Notes: generated by a model not told the origin, from the sequence alone. A stretch of 64,000 nt of DNA from Planctomycetota bacterium (GCA_004295085.1 SHNF01000002.1:496001-560000), one strand, 5' to 3'. Counted from the first letter of the stretch, positions 44,493 through 53,243 are shown. Numbers and translations are program-made.

Positions 44493-45673
44493 AGCTCCCT
44501 CCGGTAGATGAGCAGCACCGCGACCAGCAGCGCCGCGACCACCGCGTAGGCGGCGGTGAAGATGCGCCGGTCCCGGAACTGGCGCCGTTTCACGTCCAGG
44601 CTTTCCAGGGTCTGCTGGATCATGGCCTGACCACGGTTGTCCACGTCCGCCAGCAATTCCAGCGACGCGGAGTGCGTCATGCCGCGGGCGCGCTCGCGCA
44701 GGCCGCGGGCATCTCCCAGGTAAGCTTCCTCCTCCTCCAGGAACAGTCCTCGGCTGGCCGCGCGGCGCAAGACCTCGGCCGTGTCGAGGATGTCGCGATC
44801 GAGTGCCGCGAGCCGGTCATGGATGCCGGCCGCCACCGCCAGCACGTCCTCCTCTCCGGCGTGGCAGGAACCGCAGTGGCCGGGCTCCGATCCGAGCAGC
44901 AGCTCGGCGCTGGCCTGGCTCACCGCGTGGTTGCCATGGCAGGAAACGCACTCCTCCATGGCGCCGTGCCGTGCCGTCGGTCCATGCGGTCCGGCGCGGA
45001 AGTATTCCGCGGCCATGGCATGGCACTGGCCACACACGGTGCCCACGGCCTCGGCCCGCGGGGGCACGGCGCCGTGGCTGCCGTGGCAATCGCTGCACGC
45101 GGGGCTGGCGCGCCGGCCTTCCTGGAGCAGTGCGCGCCCGTGCACCGAGTCGCGGTAGAGCTCCGGCGCGTCGCTGCGCAGTCCACGCGCCTGCATGAGG
45201 GCCGCGTCGCTGTGGCAGCGGCCGCAGGTGGCGACCTGGTTGCGTTCATGCACCGGCGAGCGCGCGTCCGCGGGCGGGAGCACGTCGTGCGCGCCATGAC
45301 AGCTGACGCAGGTTGCGGACTGTGCGTCCCCACGTTCGAACACGGCCTGCCCGTGCCGGCTGGTGCGATACAGCGCCAGCTGGTCGGTAGCCAGGCCGAA
45401 AGTGCGCATGCGCCCCACGTCGGCGTGGCAGGAGCCGCAGGCTTCCACGGCGCTGCCCGGGTCGCGCAGCGGGCGCAGCTCGGGCCCATGCGCCGCCTCC
45501 TGCTCCAGCAGCCCGTCCACGCCGCCATGGCAAGCCGTGCAGCCGACGCCGGCAGCAAGGTGCGGGCTCCGGGACAACGCCAAGGCCTCGCGGCCGTGGC
45601 ACACAGCGCAACTGCCGGGCTCCTGCGCGACCGTGAGCACCGCGGAACACAAGAGGGCGCTGAGTGCCGGCAT
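44489..45673 (-). CDS. Nine-heme c-type cytochrome with C-terminal membrane anchor
   Basis: 394 residues from the ATG at 45673; the open frame upstream is shadow. A signal peptide (LSALLCSAVLTVAQ) precedes nine CXXCH sites (CAVCH, CTACH, CGSCH, CVSCH, CGRCH, CSDCH, CGQCH, CVSCH, CGSCH). After the last haem comes a helical stalk (about residues 285-365, LDRDILDTAEVLRR...LESLDVKRRQFRD) and a terminal helix (FTAAYAVVAALLVAVLLIYRREL) that anchors the protein with its haems in the periplasm. Start lies two bases past the cytochrome b subunit stop; it overlaps the 18-heme gene. This is the most likely direct electron acceptor of the bc-like module, replacing cytochrome c1. Confidence 0.88.
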   Translation of the reverse strand: MPALSALLCSAVLTVAQEPGSCAVCHGREALALSRSPHLAAGVGCTACHGGVDGLLEQEAAHGPELRPLRDPGSAVEACGSCHADVGRMRTFGLATDQLALYRTSRHGQAVFERGDAQSATCVSCHGAHDVLPPADARSPVHERNQVATCGRCHSDAALMQARGLRSDAPELYRDSVHGRALLQEGRRASPACSDCHGSHGAVPPRAEAVGTVCGQCHAMAAEYFRAGPHGPTARHGAMEECVSCHGNHAVSQASAELLLGSEPGHCGSCHAGEEDVLAVAAGIHDRLAALDRDILDTAEVLRRAASRGLFLEEEEAYLGDARGLRERARGMTHSASLELLADVDNRGQAMIQQTLESLDVKRRQFRDRRIFTAAYAVVAALLVAVLLIYRREL

Positions 45674-45675
45674 GG

Positions 45676-46251
45676 CTAGCCACCCAGCACGCTCAAGGCC
45701 AGCGCCGCCGCGGCGAGGGCGAGGCCGGCAGCCAGCGCGGGCGCGCCCGGGAGCCGCCCCCGTCCGCGGTCGAGCGCGGGCACCAGGCAGGCAGTCAGCG
45801 CCAGAAGGGCAGCGGCCAGCCAGGCGGCCCACTCCCAGCCGGGCGGGAACAGATGAAGCAACCCGCTCAGGGGACGCAGGTACCAGGGCGCCTGCACCTC
45901 CGCCGGCGGCAGGCGTGGGTCCGGCGACTCGCCCAGGCCGCGCGGGAAGAAGCCGGAAAGAAGGACGAGCGCGCCCGACAGCAGCAGCATCGCCGCGCAC
46001 CAGCCCAGGAAATGATGCGGATAGAAGGGCCGGCCGATCCGCCGCTGGCGCGAGCGGGACAAGGGCTCCACTCCTTCCACCGCGCGATGGCGCGCGAAGC
46101 GCCGCACGCCCCCTCGCGGCCTTTCGAGCACATGCACGAGCGGGCGTCCGGCGCCGCGCAGGACGCGGCTGCGCGCACCCGCGGCCGTCAGGGCCAGCAC
46201 CACGTCCTCGACCTCCGCCTCGCCGACGCCGCTCCGAAGCACCAGGATCAC
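45676..46251 (-). CDS. Cytochrome b C-terminal subunit (subunit IV-like) with N-terminal DAHP-synthase-like domain
   Basis: 191 residues from a GTG one base after the preceding stop. Residues 1-48 (VILVLRSGVGEAEVEDVVLAL then RVLRGAGRPLVHVL) match the small ferredoxin-like fold at the N-terminus of type I-beta DAHP synthases. Residues 72-191 resemble cytochrome b6f subunit IV: FYPHHFLGWCAAMLLLSG, then FFPRGLGESPDPRLPPAEVQAPWYLRPLSGLLHLFPP, then two more helices. The PEWY quinol-site motif is APWY (residues 121-124), so its Glu is missing. It completes the split cytochrome b with the next gene upstream. Role: membrane part of a quinol-oxidising complex; chemistry may be altered. Confidence 0.75.
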   Translation of the reverse strand: MILVLRSGVGEAEVEDVVLALTAAGARSRVLRGAGRPLVHVLERPRGGVRRFARHRAVEGVEPLSRSRQRRIGRPFYPHHFLGWCAAMLLLSGALVLLSGFFPRGLGESPDPRLPPAEVQAPWYLRPLSGLLHLFPPGWEWAAWLAAALLALTACLVPALDRGRGRLPGAPALAAGLALAAAALALSVLGG

Positions 46252-46252
46252 G

Positions 46253-46879
46253 TCAGACGCCTCCTGCGCGCCGCCGGCGCGCTGCGAGGGCGAAATGCAG
46301 GAGCAACACGAAGGTCAGCAGCCACGGCAGCACCAGCGCGTGCGCCGAGTAGGCACGGCTGAGCGTGGCGCCGCCCGTCTCCTGGCCGCCGCGAAGCGCG
46401 CCGGCCAGGGCCGGGCCCAGCAAGGGCAGGCTCTCGAGCCGGTCCAACGCGGCGTCCGTGACCCAATAAGCATCCGTATCCCATGGAAGCGCCTCCCCGG
46501 TGCAGGTGAACAGCGCCACCAGTCCGAACACCAGCAGCCAGGTCAGCCAGCCGGTGCCGCGCCGGCGCCAGCCGGCGGCAACGAACACGCTCCCGATCTG
46601 CAACAGCGCCAGCACCAGCATCCCCTGGGCGGACCAGTGGTGGATGCCGCGGATCAGCCAGCCCCAGCGCACGTCGCGCATGACGTGCCTGACGCTCTCG
46701 GTGGCCATCTCCTCGGAAGCCTGGTAGTAGAGCGACAGCAGGCTCCCGCTCACCACCTGGGACAGGAACAGGATCACGAGCAGGCCAACGAGCGGCGGCC
46801 AGGCGGGCCGGTCCGGCGGCAGCCGCCGGCTGAACAGGTCGCGCAGAGTCGTGCCCAAGCCGGTGCCGTCAGGGGCCAA
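46253..46879 (-). CDS. Cytochrome b N-terminal subunit (b6-like), atypical haem ligation
   Basis: 208 residues from a TTG three bases after the Rieske-like stop. Four helices as in cytochrome b6. Helix B reads GIHHWSAQGMLVLALLQIGSVF, helix C is preceded by the FTCTGEALPWD block, and helix D is AYSAHALVLPWLLTFVLLLHFALA. The two His of helix D (residues 180 and 195) are 15 apart as in b6. On helix B the first His is residue 80, but the position 14 residues on, normally the second haem ligand, is Gln 94. One b haem would therefore lack a histidine or be absent. It pairs with the C-terminal subunit at 45676. Confidence 0.85.
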   Translation of the reverse strand: MAPDGTGLGTTLRDLFSRRLPPDRPAWPPLVGLLVILFLSQVVSGSLLSLYYQASEEMATESVRHVMRDVRWGWLIRGIHHWSAQGMLVLALLQIGSVFVAAGWRRRGTGWLTWLLVFGLVALFTCTGEALPWDTDAYWVTDAALDRLESLPLLGPALAGALRGGQETGGATLSRAYSAHALVLPWLLTFVLLLHFALAARRRRAGGV

Positions 46880-46882
46880 GCG

Positions 46883-47533
46883 TCAGCCCTCCCCGTTCAG
46901 ATAGAGGCCGTCGCCGACGCGCTCCACGACGTAGCTGTGCAGCGGCACCGAGGCCGGCCCGCGCAGCACATTGCCGTACAGGTCGAAGGCGTCGCCGTGG
47001 CAGGGACAGACCACCTGGAGCCGCTCCGCGCTCCACTCCAGCAGGCAGTCCTCCATGTAGGGACACAGCGCCGCAAGCGCGAAGTAGCGTTCTCCCGCCT
47101 GGCGCACCAGGAGCACCGGCTCGCCGCGGAAGCGCACCATGCGGGCGGAGTTCTCGCCGAGCTGCGCGACGTCAGCGGCGCGGAACTGCCCTTCGTGCAT
47201 GAGAGCCCGGCGCGGCGGCAGCAGGAAGCCGGCCAGCGGCACGGCCGCCCCAACGGTCATGAACAGGCCCAAGCCCGCGACCAGCGCCCCTGTGAAGCGC
47301 CGCCGTGTCCGCAGCCGTGCGTACCGACCCGGTTCCTGCAGCGTGATCAAGTCCACCGGCCCGAGGCTGGCCAGGCGCTTGCCCAGCTCCTCGGCGTCCT
47401 CCGTTCCGGACAACACCACCACCGTCTCGCGCGGTCCGCGGGACACCTCGCAGGAATGGCCGAGGCTTGCGGCTGCAAGGCATGCTTCTTGCAGCAATGT
47501 CTCGGGCGCGTCCGGCGCGAAAACCAGGATCAC
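46883..47533 (-). CDS. Rieske-like iron-sulfur protein with degenerate first box and N-terminal DAHP-synthase-like domain
   Basis: 216 residues from the GTG at 47533 (VILVFAPDAPE), chosen because the partner subunit at 46251 also starts GTG and VILV; an ATG at 47599 would add 22 residues. Residues 1-65 resemble the DAHP-synthase ferredoxin-like domain (LASLGHSCEVSRGPRETVVVL). A helix follows (about 79-105). The Rieske fold spans about 112-216. Box II is normal, CPCHGDAF (176-183). Box I, normally CTHxGC, is CPYMEDC (157-163): no His and one extra residue. A standard two-His two-Cys cluster cannot form unless another residue supplies a ligand. It heads the bc-like operon. Confidence 0.75.
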   Translation of the reverse strand: MILVFAPDAPETLLQEACLAAASLGHSCEVSRGPRETVVVLSGTEDAEELGKRLASLGPVDLITLQEPGRYARLRTRRRFTGALVAGLGLFMTVGAAVPLAGFLLPPRRALMHEGQFRAADVAQLGENSARMVRFRGEPVLLVRQAGERYFALAALCPYMEDCLLEWSAERLQVVCPCHGDAFDLYGNVLRGPASVPLHSYVVERVGDGLYLNGEG

Positions 47534-47749
47534 GGCAAGGCTACTTTGCCGCGGGAGCGGACCGACAGCCGATTCTTTCCGCCGGGCCCGGACAGGCATG
47601 GTGCGGAAGCCATTGAACAGGCTGCGGGAGCGCTGGCGGCGCTCTGGGAGGTTCGACGCGACCTTCTAACACCCGTGCGGCGCAGGTACAAGGGATGAGC
47701 CATCCTCGCCAGACCACCCCATGGTGCCGGCACGGCACCGGAGAATGCC

Positions 47750-48403
47750 ATGAGAAACCTGCTGCGCTTCCGCTTCCTCTGTGCCGCGCTCGCCGCGGCT
47801 GCCCCGGTCACCTTGCTCGCGGCCCACGCCGGGCAGGAGGGCGCTGCGCCGGTTCAAGCCGACGCCCCCCAGTACGTGGGCGCCGACAAGTGCAAGCCCT
47901 GTCACAACAAGGCCGAGGCCGGAGCAATGCACGACAAGTGGGCGGCCAGCCTGCACGCCAAGGCCATGGAGTCCCTGGCCTCGGAGGCCGCGAAGAAGCT
48001 CGCCGCCGAGAAGGGCATCGCCGACCCGCTGAAGGCGCCGGAGTGCCTCAAGTGCCACCAGACGGCCCACGGCGTGGACGCGAAGCTGGTCGCGAAGAGC
48101 TTCAAGCCGGAGCAAGGCGTCCAGTGTGAGTCCTGTCATGGCCCTGGCAGCCTGCACGTGAAAGCGCGCATGACGGCCGCCGCCAAGGGCGAGGGCAAAG
48201 GTCAGCCGGGGCCGCTCGCAATCCCCGCCGGCGAGCAGAAGCTCGCCGACGAGGCTTTGTGCAAGAGCTGCCACAACCCGGAGTCGCCGTCCTACAAGGA
48301 GTTCGTGTTCAAGGACTTCCTGCCCAAGATCCGCCACCTGCACCCGAACCGCAAGGAGCCGCGCGTGAAGCTGCCCGGCGAACCGGCTGCAGGCGCGAAT
48401 TGA
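47750..48403 (+). CDS. Tetraheme cytochrome c554-like periplasmic protein
   Basis: 217 residues with a signal peptide (LCAALAAAAPVTLLAAHAG). Four CXXCH sites (CKPCH near 46, CLKCH near 101, CESCH near 127, CKSCH near 172) and flanking YVGADKCKPCHNK and GVQCESCHGPGSLHV match the cytochrome c554 family, found in nitrifiers and in metal-reducing or anammox bacteria. Its lysine-rich surface would favour shuttling between membrane complexes. Divergent from the bc-like operon (about 217 bases from the Rieske-like start), so shared control is likely. A soluble electron carrier between inner-membrane and outer-membrane cytochromes is plausible. Confidence 0.85.
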   Translation: MRNLLRFRFLCAALAAAAPVTLLAAHAGQEGAAPVQADAPQYVGADKCKPCHNKAEAGAMHDKWAASLHAKAMESLASEAAKKLAAEKGIADPLKAPECLKCHQTAHGVDAKLVAKSFKPEQGVQCESCHGPGSLHVKARMTAAAKGEGKGQPGPLAIPAGEQKLADEALCKSCHNPESPSYKEFVFKDFLPKIRHLHPNRKEPRVKLPGEPAAGAN

Positions 48404-48405
48404 CG

Positions 48406-51057
48406 CTAGGGCAGGAGCTGCGCTGCCAGGGTGTCGCTCTTGCCGGAGTTGGAGCCGCCCGGACCGCGCAGCAGCGCGGCCTGCGTGTACACGCCGGCCA
48501 GCGGCGCACCGGGCGGAACCGTGACCGTCAGGCTGGCGCTGCCGGACGGGGCGACGATGGCTTGGCCGATGACCGTGACGGGTGGTAGCAGGTTCAGCCG
48601 CAGGTCACCCAGTCGGGCAACCACGGGCCCGCTGCCCGTGCCGGACAGGCTGTACAGGAAGAATGCGGTGTCGGCTGGCTCGGCGCCGTGCACGCTGAAA
48701 GTGGCCGGCTGGCCGCGCCGCAGTTCCGTCTGCGCCAGCTGCGGCCCCAGGCTGCGCGCCAGGATGCGGTAGCTGCCGAACGGCGTCTCCTCACGCATCG
48801 CCGTGGCGATGGCCACGAAGCTGCCGCGGGCGCCGGCGGCACGGAAGTCGCCCTCGGAGCCGGCGGGATCCGCGGCGAATTCCAGCCCGAAGGGATCGAG
48901 CACGGTGCCGTCGGGCCGCACGCGCGTGCTGTAAGCATCGCCGATGCCCGGCTCCACCGGATTGCCCTGCCTTCTCCAGTCCGTCCAGCCCGCCAGGTAC
49001 TGTGTTCCGCTCCAGGCGACGCCGGGATCGAACTGCTCGTTGAGCGCGATGGTCAGGAGCTGGCCCTCGGGTGGCCCGAGCAAGGCGCCGCCCGACTGCA
49101 GGAAACGGCCGCGCACGTCGCCGCCGTCGCCCCAGGCGAAGAAGGCGCGCGCGCCTTCCACCGCCAGCGCGGGCGCGCGGTCGGTGGCGCCGGAGTCGCA
49201 GGCCAGGAAAAACGCGCCGGGAGCGCCGGCGAGCGGCACGAAGACCGCGTCGATCGACGAATAGGGGCTGTCGTGGCTGACGTGCCGCTGGCAGAGCACG
49301 ATCCAGCGGTCGGCGAACGCGGCGACGTCCGGCGCGACGGCGTAGCTGTTGCTCAGGTCGAGCGGCGTCGCATCGAGCACGGCGCCGGTGCTGCCTTGCA
49401 CGCGCACACCCTTGATCAAGCGGTAGTGGTTGATCGCCTCGTGGCTGGAGACGACCAGGAAGCTGTCGCCGATCGCGGCGGCCGCCGGCGTGTTGCCGGG
49501 AAGGAGGTCCAGCGGAGCCGCGTCCAGAAACGTGCCGTCGGGCAGCATGCGGCGGCCCTTCACGGCCGGGGGGTAGCCGCTCGACGCCTGTTCCTCCCAC
49601 ACGACGAGGTAGAGCGAGCCGTTCCAGGCCACCGCCGGGGACCGGACCGCCTGCGTGCCGCTCGCGATGACGAGCGGCTGCGGATCCAGCGGTCGCCCGA
49701 AGAAGTCGAGGCGCTGGCCCAGCACGCGCGCCGAGCCCGTGGACAGGCTCAGGAACACGGCGAGGTAGCCGTCCTTGTCGCCGGCGATGTCCGGCTGGAC
49801 CTGGGCGGGCGCATTGACCGTGATGCACTCCTGCGGACCCACCTGGCCGGCGGCTGTGAGACCTCCTGCGAAGAGGTCGCGCGAGTCGCCGAAGTTGTCC
49901 GTCGTGTTGCGCCAGTCGGTCCACACCGCCACGACGCCGCCCGGCGCGCCATCAGCGCAGGGATTGGTGACGGTCGGCCCGCCGGACACCATCGGAATCG
50001 GAGCGCCGGCGGGTGTGCCGGCGGCGTTCACCTGGCTGGCGTAGAGGCCCCAGTTCTCCCACAACACGACCCAGTGCTGGCCGTCCCATGCCGCGGCGGG
50101 GTTGGGGTAGAGAACGAAGATCCCAGGCGTGAGATTGGCGCCGTCGGGCATCACGACCGTGCCGTTGTTGAGCACGGGCGTTCCGAAGACCTGCCCACTG
50201 AGCTGCTCGTCGGACCAGGCGACGTAGAAGTCCGTACCGTTGCTGGTCACCGTGGGCCGGTCCTGGTTCCACACGTTCGTGGTCATGCTGAAAGTGGAGC
50301 CGATGGGGTTGAGCGCGGCGTCGAGCAGCTTGCCCTTGATGTCGTTGCTCGCGACCCATTGCTCCCATACGAGGAGGTAGCGGTCTCCGCCCCAGGCCAT
50401 CCGCACGTTCCAGGCGCTGCTGGAGCCGATCGCGAAGCTCAGGATGACCTTCTTGTTGAACACGGCTCCTGCCGCGTCCACCTGGCAGCCGCTCAGGGTC
50501 CAGCCTCCGGAGCTGCCGATGTCCTGCCAGATCACGGCCCAGCCGCCGCCGTCTCCCGCGACGTCCCAAGGCTGCTCGTCCACGTACTCGTCGTTGTCGA
50601 TCAGGATCGGCGCCGGATCGAGCACCTCCCCCGCCGGCGAAACCCTGGCTGCGTACACGCCCTGTGTGTAATAGAATTGGGTCAGCGCGTAGTCGCGCCA
50701 GACGACCAGCCAGTTGCTGCCGTTCCAGGCCACCTTCGGCTGCCCCTGCGCGAAGGAGCGCCGGGTGACGGCGATCGGGCTCGCGTCCAGCAGCCGGCCG
50801 GCGGCGTCGAGCCGCGCCGCGTAGATGTCCGTCGGGTTCGGAACTCCGCCCGGGTCGACGGTGCCGCTGAGTCCGGCGCGGGCGTCCTCCCAGACGACGA
50901 GAAAGCCCGGCCCGCCGGCGGCGATCTCGGCGTAGTCCTGCGCGCCCGCCGACGGCAGGGATGCCGTATCCCCAGGCAGCAGGATCGGTTCGGAATACTG
51001 GGCGACGGCGCCCGGCGCCGCAGCAACCAGGAAGGAAGTCAGCAGGAACAGTCTCAT
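48406..51057 (-). CDS. Secreted propeller-like repeat protein with variant C-terminal domain
   Basis: About 883 residues from the ATG at 51057 (MRLFLLTSFLVAAAPGAVAQ signal peptide). The body has about 15 repeats built around WNGSNWLVVWRDY, WGGDRYLLVWEQW, WDGQHWVVLWENW, WNGSLYLVVWEEQ and WSGTQYLAGWTDW, alternating with GxxLDAxPIxI strands; a long beta-propeller or solenoid. The last 105 residues align with the domain shared by neighbouring proteins, but the GPCPPQLGGLCLDLL block is GPVVARLGDLRLNLL, losing both cysteines, and the end is GGSNSGKSDTLAAQLLP. Exported, role unknown. It converges with the tetraheme gene, two bases apart. Confidence 0.75.
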   Translation of the reverse strand: MRLFLLTSFLVAAAPGAVAQYSEPILLPGDTASLPSAGAQDYAEIAAGGPGFLVVWEDARAGLSGTVDPGGVPNPTDIYAARLDAAGRLLDASPIAVTRRSFAQGQPKVAWNGSNWLVVWRDYALTQFYYTQGVYAARVSPAGEVLDPAPILIDNDEYVDEQPWDVAGDGGGWAVIWQDIGSSGGWTLSGCQVDAAGAVFNKKVILSFAIGSSSAWNVRMAWGGDRYLLVWEQWVASNDIKGKLLDAALNPIGSTFSMTTNVWNQDRPTVTSNGTDFYVAWSDEQLSGQVFGTPVLNNGTVVMPDGANLTPGIFVLYPNPAAAWDGQHWVVLWENWGLYASQVNAAGTPAGAPIPMVSGGPTVTNPCADGAPGGVVAVWTDWRNTTDNFGDSRDLFAGGLTAAGQVGPQECITVNAPAQVQPDIAGDKDGYLAVFLSLSTGSARVLGQRLDFFGRPLDPQPLVIASGTQAVRSPAVAWNGSLYLVVWEEQASSGYPPAVKGRRMLPDGTFLDAAPLDLLPGNTPAAAAIGDSFLVVSSHEAINHYRLIKGVRVQGSTGAVLDATPLDLSNSYAVAPDVAAFADRWIVLCQRHVSHDSPYSSIDAVFVPLAGAPGAFFLACDSGATDRAPALAVEGARAFFAWGDGGDVRGRFLQSGGALLGPPEGQLLTIALNEQFDPGVAWSGTQYLAGWTDWRRQGNPVEPGIGDAYSTRVRPDGTVLDPFGLEFAADPAGSEGDFRAAGARGSFVAIATAMREETPFGSYRILARSLGPQLAQTELRRGQPATFSVHGAEPADTAFFLYSLSGTGSGPVVARLGDLRLNLLPPVTVIGQAIVAPSGSASLTVTVPPGAPLAGVYTQAALLRGPGGSNSGKSDTLAAQLLP

Positions 51058-51095
51058 GATCACACCACCGGATGGACGCGGAACAGCGAGCAGCA

Positions 51096-53243
51096 TCAAG
51101 GCTCGATCAGAGCCGAGGTGCTGTTGGTCTTGACCGACTGGGTGCCGCGGGCTGCCACTGCCTGGAGATGAACTTCGAGCAGCGGCGCGCGCGCCGGCAC
51201 GTTCACGGGAAGGACGGCGCGTCCCGCGCCGTCGGCGTTGCGGTTTCCCAGCACCTGCAGCGGCGCCAGCAGATCCAGGCACAAACCGCCGAGCTGCGCC
51301 GGGCAAGGCCCGGCGCCGATGCCGGCCAGGCTGTACAGGAAGTAGACCGCCTCGCCGGCGCCGAAGCCGGAGGCCGTCAGGTCCACGGCAAGTTCGCGGC
51401 CGACACGGCCGTGCAGCAACGCCAGGCCGGGCGGGTCGCCGGCGCTGCGGCGGAAGACGCCCTTGGCGCCGGCGGCCCAGCCGAAGTCGCCGTCCACGAA
51501 GGCGAGGGCGGAGAAGCTGCCCGGGAACACCGGATCCACCGGACCCGGCGCCTCCCGTTGCCAGCTGAGGCCGCCGTCCTCCGTGCGCCATAGGTAGTCG
51601 CCGTAGCCGCTGACCCACGCGGTATTCGAGTCCACCGCGAACACGGCCCCGAGGTTTACGGTGATCGCGGGCGAGCTCCGGTCCACCCAGCTGCTGCCGC
51701 CATCGGTGCTGCGCAGGATCATGCCGAAATCGCCCACCACCCAGCCGTTCTGCAGGCCGGCAAAGTGGATCGAGCTCGCGTAGCCCGGTAGCGCGAACTG
51801 CTCGGTCCAGCTCAGCCCGCCATTGACGGTCTTGTAGATCTTGCCGCCGCTCGCCCAGCCGGTCGTGGCGTCGGCGAAGTGCACGCTCTCCAGGAAGGCG
51901 ATGCCGGTGGCGATGTCGGTCCAGCTCTGTCCGCCGTCCGACGTGCGCAGGATGAAACCACCCTTGGGAGGGAAGTACTGGTTGCCGACGGCCACGGCCG
52001 TGTTCCCGTCCAGGGCCGCGACGGATTCCACGTAGGAGTCGGCCTGGCGCAGGTGCTGCACCGTCCAGCTCCGGCCGCCGTCGGTGGAGCCCGCGATGAG
52101 CCCGGGGTCGCCGCCGAACAAGCTGTCGTGCCCCACGGCCCAGCCGGTCATCTGGTCGGACAGGAAGTCCACGTCGCTCATCGCGCCGTACCCCGACGTG
52201 CCGGGCACGGGCACGTGCTCCCAACGCGCCCCGCCGTCGGCGCTGCGCAGGACGCCGCTGCCTCTCGACGCGATCCAGGCGTGGGCGACGTCGGTGGTGT
52301 CCATGCCCAGCGCCTCGTAGCCGCCGCCGCTGCTCCGCTGCACCCAATGGGCGCCGCCGTCCGCCGTGTACAGGATGAGGCCGCCGCCTTCGCCGACCAC
52401 CATGCCGTGCTGCGCGTCGGCGAAGCTGATGCACCACAGGCGCGGGCCGCTGCCTGGCTGGCGTTGCGTCGTCACGGTCTGCCAACCGTCGGTCGTGGCG
52501 ACGATGTTGCCGTACTCGCCGGCGCCCCAGGAGTGGAAGCGATCCAGGAAGAACGTGCTGTGCGTCCACGTGCCTGGCGGGGTCGCGAGCGGCGTCCAGC
52601 TCGCGCCGCCGTTGACCGTGTGCAGCACGGTCTGGCCGCCGCAGACCCAGCCTTCCAGGGCGTCGGCGAACCAGACCTCGGTGAGGTTCGTGAGCAGACC
52701 GGCGCTGTAGTTCAGCTGCCAGCTGGCGCCGCCGTCCGTCGTGCGGTAGATCTGGCCGTCGATGTTGACGGTCCAGCCGGTCAGGGGGCCCTGGAAGAAG
52801 ATGGAGCTCAGCGTGATGATGTCCCCCACCGTCGAGTAGCTCCAGGTGAGCCCTCCATCGCTCGTGCGGTAGGTGGTTCCGCCGTTGCCGCAGCCCCAGC
52901 CGCGCTGGGCGTCCAGGAACCAGATGTCAGACAGGGTGCCCCATTCGCTGGTCTTGGTCCAGGTCTGGCCACCGTCCGTGGTCCGGAAGATCCCGTTGCC
53001 GACGGTCCAGCCCCTCTGCGGATCCAGGAAGAACAGTGCCTGCAGGTCATTCGTGGCCAGCTGACGTACTTGCCAGCTCAGCCCACGGTCGGTGCTGTGC
53101 ATGATCTCCCCGGTCCAGGAGCAGGCCCAGACCTCGTCGGCGGACAGCATCTGCACGCCGGTGAGATGCGAGCCGGTCGGAAGCGGCGCCTGGCGCTCCC
53201 AGGTCGGCGCTTGGGCCAAAAACAAAGCAGCAGCGAGGAACAT
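51096..53243 (-). CDS. Secreted Ycf48/BNR-like propeller protein with shared C-terminal domain
   Basis: About 715 residues from the ATG at 53243 (MFLAAALFLAQAP); the frame upstream is shadow. The body has about 12 blades with the Asp-box signature S/T-x-D-G-G-x-S/T-W (STDRGLSW, TTDGGQTW, TSDGGLTW, TTDGGASW, STDGGRSW and others), each preceded by AxxxGWxxG. This is the layout of Ycf48-like and sialidase-type propellers, here with no catalytic residues. The last 105 residues are the shared domain (YFLYSLAGIGAGPCPAQLGGLCLDLL...SVKTNSTSALIEP). A short dyad element lies about 100 bases upstream. Probable surface protein; partner unknown. Confidence 0.8.
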   Translation of the reverse strand: MFLAAALFLAQAPTWERQAPLPTGSHLTGVQMLSADEVWACSWTGEIMHSTDRGLSWQVRQLATNDLQALFFLDPQRGWTVGNGIFRTTDGGQTWTKTSEWGTLSDIWFLDAQRGWGCGNGGTTYRTSDGGLTWSYSTVGDIITLSSIFFQGPLTGWTVNIDGQIYRTTDGGASWQLNYSAGLLTNLTEVWFADALEGWVCGGQTVLHTVNGGASWTPLATPPGTWTHSTFFLDRFHSWGAGEYGNIVATTDGWQTVTTQRQPGSGPRLWCISFADAQHGMVVGEGGGLILYTADGGAHWVQRSSGGGYEALGMDTTDVAHAWIASRGSGVLRSADGGARWEHVPVPGTSGYGAMSDVDFLSDQMTGWAVGHDSLFGGDPGLIAGSTDGGRSWTVQHLRQADSYVESVAALDGNTAVAVGNQYFPPKGGFILRTSDGGQSWTDIATGIAFLESVHFADATTGWASGGKIYKTVNGGLSWTEQFALPGYASSIHFAGLQNGWVVGDFGMILRSTDGGSSWVDRSSPAITVNLGAVFAVDSNTAWVSGYGDYLWRTEDGGLSWQREAPGPVDPVFPGSFSALAFVDGDFGWAAGAKGVFRRSAGDPPGLALLHGRVGRELAVDLTASGFGAGEAVYFLYSLAGIGAGPCPAQLGGLCLDLLAPLQVLGNRNADGAGRAVLPVNVPARAPLLEVHLQAVAARGTQSVKTNSTSALIEP

